Positions 62,901-64,000 of a DNA stretch of 64,000 bases are shown in pieces (position 1 is the first letter of the stretch; each line of letters opens with the position of its first letter). Origin of the DNA: Mimachlamys varia (lineage: Eukaryota; Mollusca; Bivalvia; Pectinida; Pectinidae). The position numbers and the translations under genes were made by a program. The stretch covers positions 64,989,115-65,053,114 of the forward strand of contig OX392527.1 in NCBI GenBank assembly GCA_947623455.1. Direction: 5' to 3'. A model generated the notes under the pieces. The model did no database searches. It was not told where the DNA came from and saw only the letters and a list, made by a program, of their open reading frames with translations.

Positions 62901-62954
62901 GTAAAATCGTGTGCTGTTCCGGCACATCTCCGCCACATACGCCTTAGCAGTCAG
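38848..62954 (-). CDS. Polycystin-1-like (PKD1-like) REJ/GPS/PLAT/11-TM membrane protein, 5'-partial, 22 exons
   Basis: Join of 22 exons, each listed separately, all with GT-AG introns and matching phases; they give 2060 codons and a stop. Domains in residues of the visible part: REJ about 1-450; helical linker about 450-640; GAIN-like region with GPS about 640-1025 (Cys at 987, 1002, 1015, 1017; Trp at 990 and 997); TM1 about 1052-1070; PLAT about 1085-1192; TM2-TM6 between about 1262 and 1526; extracellular polycystin domain about 1527-1765 with RLRQVRV at 1605-1611; TM7-TM11 about 1768-1983 with a pore-loop segment about 1924-1943; charged tail to 2060. The family has large ectodomains and a TRP-like channel block, and acts in the plasma or ciliary membrane or in sperm, usually paired with a polycystin-2 subunit. 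PKD1L2, PKDREJ and PKD1 share this order, so I do not choose an orthologue. The start codon lies beyond the right edge. Confidence 0.93.
39235..40461 (-). CDS. PKD1-like exon 21 (polycystin channel core, TM7-TM11)
   Basis: 1227 nt, the largest exon; acceptor ATTTCAG, donor GTAAGT. It covers the rest of the extracellular domain (residues about 1614-1765), TM7 (YMIFCEVMFLVFLLAMLLK), TM8 (NVVDFFCVVGGCIGVAMYF), TM9, TM10, a pore-loop segment (FDTMGTLFISMIGKSKF) and TM11 (YFFTYILLIVYVLLTMFLA). If the donor is not used the frame stops three codons later (Ser-Lys-stop, ending at 39227), giving a shorter tail. The acidic filter residue of polycystin-2 channels appears to be Lys here. Confidence 0.95.
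40581..40755 (-). CDS. PKD1-like exon 20 (extracellular polycystin domain)
   Basis: 175 nt between a CACTGCAG acceptor and GTACAG. It encodes IKTTANYIEWLKLTAFPALF and ends PPRLRQVRVVQ. The R-L-R-Q-V-R-V motif is a signature of the polycystin TOP domain between the first and second segments of the channel block. Confidence 0.93.
41423..41658 (-). CDS. PKD1-like exon 19 (TM6 and start of extracellular polycystin domain)
   Basis: 236 nt between a GTTTCAG acceptor and GTAAGT. It encodes a basic helix (TETIQEARKERQREMMM), TM6 (ECFLTILFLWFIYSISF) and the start of the large extracellular loop. A long open frame on the plus strand here is the antisense of this exon. Confidence 0.92.
41659..42875 (-). 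other. Intron 18 of the PKD1-like gene
   Basis: AT-rich, with no repeat or coding element recognised. The other introns longer than 300 nt without a separate element (2, 3, 5, 9, 11, 14, 16, 17, 19) look the same. Intron 5 contains a short 'atttatatagcgctt' motif resembling a dispersed-repeat tail near 56,395. Confidence 0.6.
42876..42996 (-). CDS. PKD1-like exon 18 (TM5 end and cytoplasmic loop)
   Basis: 121 nt between a TATCACAG acceptor and GTATGT. It encodes VVLMAAFFAFIFTQLDKF, completing TM5, then a basic loop with RNYRQRFSCPT. Both phases match neighbours: 0 on entry, 1 on exit. Confidence 0.88.
43616..44348 (-). CDS. PKD1-like exon 17 (end of PLAT, TM2-TM4 and start of TM5)
   Basis: 733 nt, 244 codons after one shared base; donor GTAAAA. 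It begins KYFFLCGKWLCMDNPDDN, still PLAT-like, then has TM2 (CLMVFIMMSMIANAIYF), TM3 (SVYVSVISALISTPTVFLVV), a cytoplasmic loop, TM4 (CAYIAWFLSIAGSSVVMFYL) and the start of TM5. ASAILDPVK at the exon end is a recurrent polycystin-1-like motif leading into the rest of TM5. Confidence 0.93.
44652..44812 (-). CDS. PKD1-like exon 16 (PLAT domain, C-terminal half)
   Basis: 161 nt between a TTTTTAG acceptor and GTAAGA. It encodes PLGEIDYIYIWHDNSGEG and then SWYLNRVDIEDIQDKQK. L-G-x-I-x-x-I-x-I-W-H-D-N-S-G followed by W-Y-L-x-R-V is a near-canonical PLAT signature. It leaves two codon bases, completed by the first base of exon 17 to Lys. Confidence 0.92.
44942..45112 (-). CDS. PKD1-like exon 15 (PLAT domain, N-terminal half)
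   Basis: 171 nt, phase 0, acceptor TTAACAG and donor GTACGT. It encodes YYYMVTVYTGMRRDAGTTS and then GFVVSGSEGDTGVREL. Y-x-V-x-V-x-T-G followed by A-G-T and a Gly-rich turn is the classic PLAT/LH2 opening. PLAT lies on the cytoplasmic side between TM1 and TM2 and binds lipids or proteins in this family. Confidence 0.92.
45809..46042 (-). CDS. PKD1-like exon 14 (second half of GPS and TM1)
   Basis: 234 nt, phase 0, acceptor TCTACAG and donor GTAAGC. It encodes MDWYPPKYEVECTCN (the second Cys pair of GPS) followed by EKDLTFGNTFFVPPNTINF and TM1 (AAVLSLLILILLSYILLMIW). The usual His-Leu-Thr/Ser cleavage tripeptide reads Asp-Leu-Thr, so self-cleavage is doubtful. The membrane segment is followed by basic and polar residues, as expected for a cytoplasmic PLAT side. 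Confidence 0.92.
46174..46362 (-). mobile_element. tRNA-derived SINE, nearly complete
   Basis: Lies in intron 13. Read on the minus strand it starts ggtcgggttgtgcagtggat (A-box region), has a B box GGTTCGATTCC at 46,292-46,302, and then a conserved block with 'ttctccgggtactccagttt'. It ends in 'gatattagcgcgc'-type sequence read in reverse. This is the layout of tRNA-headed SINEs with a shared central domain known from molluscs. The head should not be taken for a working tRNA gene, as it lacks a foldable 3' half. Confidence 0.82.
46613..46773 (-). CDS. PKD1-like exon 13 (first half of GPS)
   Basis: 161 nt between a TTCTAAG acceptor and a GTACGT donor. It encodes GMGPYEWTPLNGP and then AGCMTWDKNKESWGGNKCV, the first two Cys and both Trp of a GPS motif. 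A weaker GT three bases earlier would also keep frame, so the end is uncertain by one codon. Confidence 0.88.
46967..47203. mobile_element. Foldback (MITE-like) element with GGGCCCGTATTCATGAAACC ends, copy 2
   Basis: Lies in intron 12 of the PKD1-like gene. The left end reads gggcccgtattcatgaaacc and the right end is its reverse complement (ggtttcatgaatacgg), with a degraded GGGCCC at the right tip. The inside is AT-rich and has no reading frame. Same family as the copy at 20.16 kb, so both are members of a non-autonomous inverted-repeat family. Confidence 0.8.
47311..47758 (-). CDS. PKD1-like exon 12 (GAIN-like beta region)
   Basis: 448 nt between a TTTGTAG acceptor and a GTATGT donor, leaving one base. 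It includes NPFIYGDTVSAAAITSDVHR and IPIALVMIIQPVP. An N-P-F motif followed by strands and a D-x-x-D-K-x-I-P-I segment is the pattern seen just upstream of GPS in PKD1-like proteins. It ends with Pro-rich GLRPIPIP leading into the GPS exon. Confidence 0.9.
48695..48919 (-). CDS. PKD1-like exon 11 (GAIN-like region)
   Basis: 225 nt, phase 0 on both sides, acceptor TTCGACAG and donor GTAGGA. It encodes AESTMRQAVASADSISAMLQ, a CKGC pair, and a strand-rich part ending DGVGDPYLVIKYT. It lies after a 2.4-kb intron with a long foldback element. Confidence 0.86.
48920..51291 (-). other. Intron 10 of the PKD1-like gene
   Basis: The longest intron apart from intron 1. It contains the foldback element at 50,821-50,956. 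The remaining sequence shows short open frames in both directions but nothing with family signal. Confidence 0.65.
50821..50956. mobile_element. Foldback element without a loop, about 68-bp arms
   Basis: In intron 10. The two halves (50,821-50,889 and 50,890-50,956) are near reverse complements of each other along their full length, for example 'agtgtcttaaaatatcagct' against 'agcttatgttttaagacacc' reversed. Non-coding; can form one long hairpin. Confidence 0.8.
51292..51539 (-). CDS. PKD1-like exon 10 (start of GAIN-like region)
   Basis: 248 nt, entering with two codon bases after CTCTGCAG and leaving in phase 0 before GTAAAT. It encodes LFELVDSLIHVTVPPELPDT and ends in a charged helix (KMRARIQQMKFKQKQEL). 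The acceptor was chosen over others because it alone restores frame with exon 9. Confidence 0.84.
52091..52205 (-). CDS. PKD1-like exon 9 (helical linker)
   Basis: 115 nt found by phase and splice-site matching: acceptor TGAACAG, donor GTGAGT, ending with one base. It encodes INAAEALATLTNGYTNLTDI and then DFFGKSDPNIETAAG. The extra base A joins CG of exon 10 to form a Thr codon. Short, but it is required to keep the frame between exons 8 and 10. Confidence 0.8.
52402..52950 (-). pseudogene. Retroelement 3' fragment including RT tail, intronic
   Basis: In intron 8, same strand as the host gene. On the minus strand it contains NFPFLDSNIHNSPTYGVYM, then QFIRYSRAFSKYRDFRDRCR, then the untranslated part. 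It is the longest coding remnant after the 30.3-kb copy but carries stops and shifts. It ends near TATTCTCTAG, slightly changed from the family terminus. Confidence 0.8.
53237..53374 (-). CDS. PKD1-like exon 8 (helical linker)
   Basis: 138 nt, phase 0 on both sides. The acceptor CAACCAAG follows a T-rich tract, and the donor is GTAAGT. It encodes ALDNLTNEMTAALSQANVTT and then an Ala/Thr/Ser-rich helical run. It continues the linker helices before the GAIN region. Confidence 0.82.
53645..53760 (+). pseudogene. Retroelement 3'-end fragment, intronic, diverged
   Basis: In intron 7, opposite strand to the host gene. 'ggtgtcggcgatgaagcggt', 'gagcacctggtcttaatcga' and 'ttttgagttcggaatatggt' match the untranslated part with an internal deletion. 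Confidence 0.65.
54626..54811 (-). CDS. PKD1-like exon 7 (helical linker)
   Basis: 186 nt, phase 0 on both sides, acceptor AATAG and donor GTACGT. It encodes an acidic stretch beginning VADYKFENDTTLSNFELGEQ and ending in a leucine-rich helix (LLDNLLEIQVDKVQNAVVA). The frame stays open past the donor for about 60 codons, so the end is set by the donor and by phase with exon 8. Confidence 0.82.
54812..56176 (-). other. Intron 6 of the PKD1-like gene
   Basis: Holds a T-rich low-complexity run at about 55,385-55,520. The segment from about 55,560 to 56,010 has the look of an old dispersed repeat (alternating 'gccgccattt'-type and AT-rich blocks). No exon fits here. Confidence 0.6.
56177..56338 (-). 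CDS. PKD1-like exon 6 (post-REJ helical linker)
   Basis: 162 nt, phase 0 on both sides, acceptor ATTACAG and donor GTAAGA. It encodes VTQPPIINDTMPTEDIQEAT and a predicted amphipathic helix ending in ESIASVLNQM. PKD1-like proteins have a helix-rich segment between REJ and GAIN, and this exon matches it in position and composition. Confidence 0.85.
56701..56822 (-). CDS. PKD1-like exon 5 (end of REJ)
   Basis: 122 nt between a TTGACAG acceptor and a GTGAGT donor. It encodes SIVKAVLNVGDPANNYTTEI and then IVRITDVFHGFTEIVLPVT, the I/V-R-I-T-D-x-x-G-x pattern that closes REJ domains. The open frame continues upstream into the intron with a Met and a hydrophobic run; see the findings for a possible alternative start. 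Confidence 0.88.
56823..58123 (-). other. Intron 4 of the PKD1-like gene
   Basis: Contains a perfect 21-bp inverted repeat (58,003-58,073) and an open stretch near 57,780-57,950 that does not fit as an exon. Otherwise AT-rich with no recognisable element. Confidence 0.7.
58003..58073. repeat. Perfect 21-bp inverted repeat, 29-nt loop
   Basis: In intron 4, 50 bp downstream of the exon 4 donor. Arms 'ttggtgtgtaacatacattgg' minus the last base and its exact complement. It may be a small foldback element or could form a hairpin in the pre-mRNA. Confidence 0.85.
58124..58300 (-). CDS. PKD1-like exon 4 (REJ)
   Basis: 177 nt, found by translating between splice sites. The acceptor is TTTCAG and the donor GTACGT. 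The sequence GDAAVTVFTIECVNMLDEG followed by EPLKYNVYQK continues the REJ pattern (small residue, F-x-I-x-C, later P-L-x-Y). Other GT dinucleotides lie within a few bases, but only GTACGT keeps frame with exon 5, creating a Ser codon across the junction. Confidence 0.85.
58823..58996 (-). CDS. PKD1-like exon 3 (REJ)
   Basis: 174 nt between a CTACAG acceptor and a GTATGT donor. The residues run from GLDGDTLSIKP to PPYGGTCTIDPGEG. The GG-x-C-x-x-x-P-x-x-G motif is a hallmark of the second half of REJ domains in polycystin-1-like proteins. Phase is 1 on both sides, consistent with both neighbours. Confidence 0.9.
59344..59516 (-). CDS. PKD1-like exon 2 (REJ core, Cys-rich)
   Basis: 173 nt, entering with one codon base and leaving with one base before GTCAGT. 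It encodes the CLRNCLSK...CPEC...TYLWQVDKF stretch; Cys clusters followed by a Tyr-Leu-Trp strand are typical of REJ domains. The acceptor TTGTTAG sits at the very edge of the 56-bp minisatellite that fills the upstream intron. Confidence 0.88.
59517..61592 (-). repeat. 56-bp minisatellite in intron 1, abutting the exon 2 acceptor
   Basis: About 37 units containing 'gataaagatgtagcgtcata' on the plus strand, with shorter variants (for example units lacking the 'ttgata' end). The first unit begins in the acceptor of exon 2. A block of about 497 bp is duplicated inside the array (compare the ends at 60,383 and 60,880). Open frames on the minus strand here (STACPYYDATSLSLPC type) are stop-free repeat translations, not genes. 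Confidence 0.95.
59517..62274 (-). other. Intron 1 of the PKD1-like gene
   Basis: About three quarters is the 56-bp minisatellite described separately. The rest, 61,600-62,270, is AT-rich with two TGACGTCA-like sites near 61,804-61,826 and no coding signal. Donor GTAAGT, acceptor TTAG. Confidence 0.8.
62275..62954 (-). CDS. PKD1-like exon 1 of the window (REJ region, N-terminal part visible)
   Basis: 680 nt starting in phase 0 after a TTACAG acceptor and ending with two bases of a codon before GTAAGT. It encodes about 226 residues of extracellular beta-rich sequence with several N-glycosylation sequons, placed just before the Cys-rich REJ core. Earlier exons must lie beyond base 64,000, because the array to the right holds no coding sequence. 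The two leftover bases AA join to the first base C of the next exon to give Asn. Confidence 0.88.
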
Positions 62955-62965
62955 CTGTAACACAG

Positions 62966-64000
62966 CAATTCCTTGTATAAACATGTCAAATCCGGTCTAA
63001 AACAACCATACGTTGTATAAACATGTCAAAACCTGTCTAAAACAACCATGCCTTGTATAAACATGCCAAAACCTGTCTAATACAACCATACGTTGTATAA
63101 ACATGTCAAAACCTGTCTAAAACAACCATGCCTTGTATAAACATGCCAAAACCTGTCTAAAACAACCATACCTTGTATAAACATGTCAAAACCTGTCTAA
63201 TACAACCATACGTTGTATAAACATGTCAAAACCTGTCTAAAACAACCATACCTTGTATAAACATGTCAAAACCTGTCTAAAACAACCATGCCTTGTATAA
63301 ACATGCCAAAACCTGTCTAAAACAACCATACCTTGTATAAACATGTCAAAACCTGTCTAATACAACCATACGTTGTATAAACATGTCAAAACCTGTCTAA
63401 AACAACCATGCCTTGTATAAACATGTCAAAACCTGTCTAAAACAACCATACCTTGTACAATGTATAAACATGCCAAAACCTGTCTAAAACAACCATGCCT
63501 TGTATAAACATGCCAAAACCTGTCTAAAACAACCATGCCTTGTATAAACATGTCAAAACCTGTCTAATACAACCATGCCTTGTATAAACATGTCAAAACC
63601 TGTCTAAAACAACCATACCTTGTATAAACATGCCAAAACCTGTCTAAAACAACCATGCCTTGTATAAACATGTCAAAACCTGTCTAATACAACCATCCCT
63701 TGAATAAACATGTCAAAAACTGTCTAATACAACCATGCCTTGAATAAACATGTCAAAACCTGTCTAATACAAGCATGCCTTGAAAAAAACATGTCAAAAA
63801 CTGTCTAATACAACCATGCCTTGCATAAACACGTCAAAACCTGTCTAAAACAACCATGCCTTGCATAAACATGTCAAAACCTGTCTAAAACAACCATGCC
63901 TTGCATAAACATGTCAAAACCTGTCTAAAACAACCATGCCTTGCATAAACATGTCAAAACCTGTCTAAAACAACCATACCTTGTATAAACACGTCAAAAC
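62966..64000 (-). repeat. 40-bp minisatellite, upstream intron, running off the window
   Basis: About 26 units containing 'aaacatgtcaaaacctgtct', differing mainly at accatg/accata, tgtata/tgcata and catgtc/catgcc. It starts about 12 bp from the acceptor of window exon 1 and continues past the right edge, so its full size is unknown. Confidence 0.95.

Overview
The window looks like animal nuclear DNA, most likely from a mollusc. It is AT-rich, intron-rich and full of minisatellites, tRNA-derived SINEs, foldback elements and retroelement debris. The mollusc placement is an inference from the style of the SINEs and foldback elements and is not proven. I see no bacterial, organellar or viral gene.

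One gene is convincing. A minus-strand gene of the polycystin-1 / PKD1-like family runs from beyond the right edge down to about 38.85 kb. I placed 22 exons by matching splice sites, reading phase and protein family. All 21 introns are GT-AG, and the joined exons read as one open frame of 2060 codons plus a stop. In order the protein has an REJ region, a helical linker, a GAIN-like region with a GPS motif, a first membrane segment, a PLAT domain and a ten-segment polycystin channel block, then a short charged tail. The 5' part (start codon, signal peptide and any earlier domains) lies past base 64,000. A possible plus-strand exon at 36.7 kb is the only other stretch with protein-like composition outside retroelement remains.

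Layout: 1-7.8 kb holds small foldback elements, two SINEs, a four-copy CRE-type repeat and two arrays (52 bp and 26/33 bp). 7.8-15.7 kb is mostly three large minisatellites (22, 27 and 30 bp). 17.4-18.0 kb is a GC-rich 37-bp array in AT-rich DNA. 20-31 kb carries repeated 3' fragments of one YIDD-type reverse-transcriptase retroelement, one LINE fragment, two TIR elements, and the 22-bp and 31-bp arrays. 31.1-33.8 kb is a 34-bp array. 38.8-63 kb is the PKD1-like gene, with mobile-element fragments in its introns and two minisatellites (56 bp and 40 bp) lying almost against 3' splice sites. Twelve tandem arrays together cover roughly a quarter of the window.

The long open frames in the arrays are products of stop-free repeat units and are not annotated as genes. 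All domain calls rest on reading the sequence; no database search was possible.
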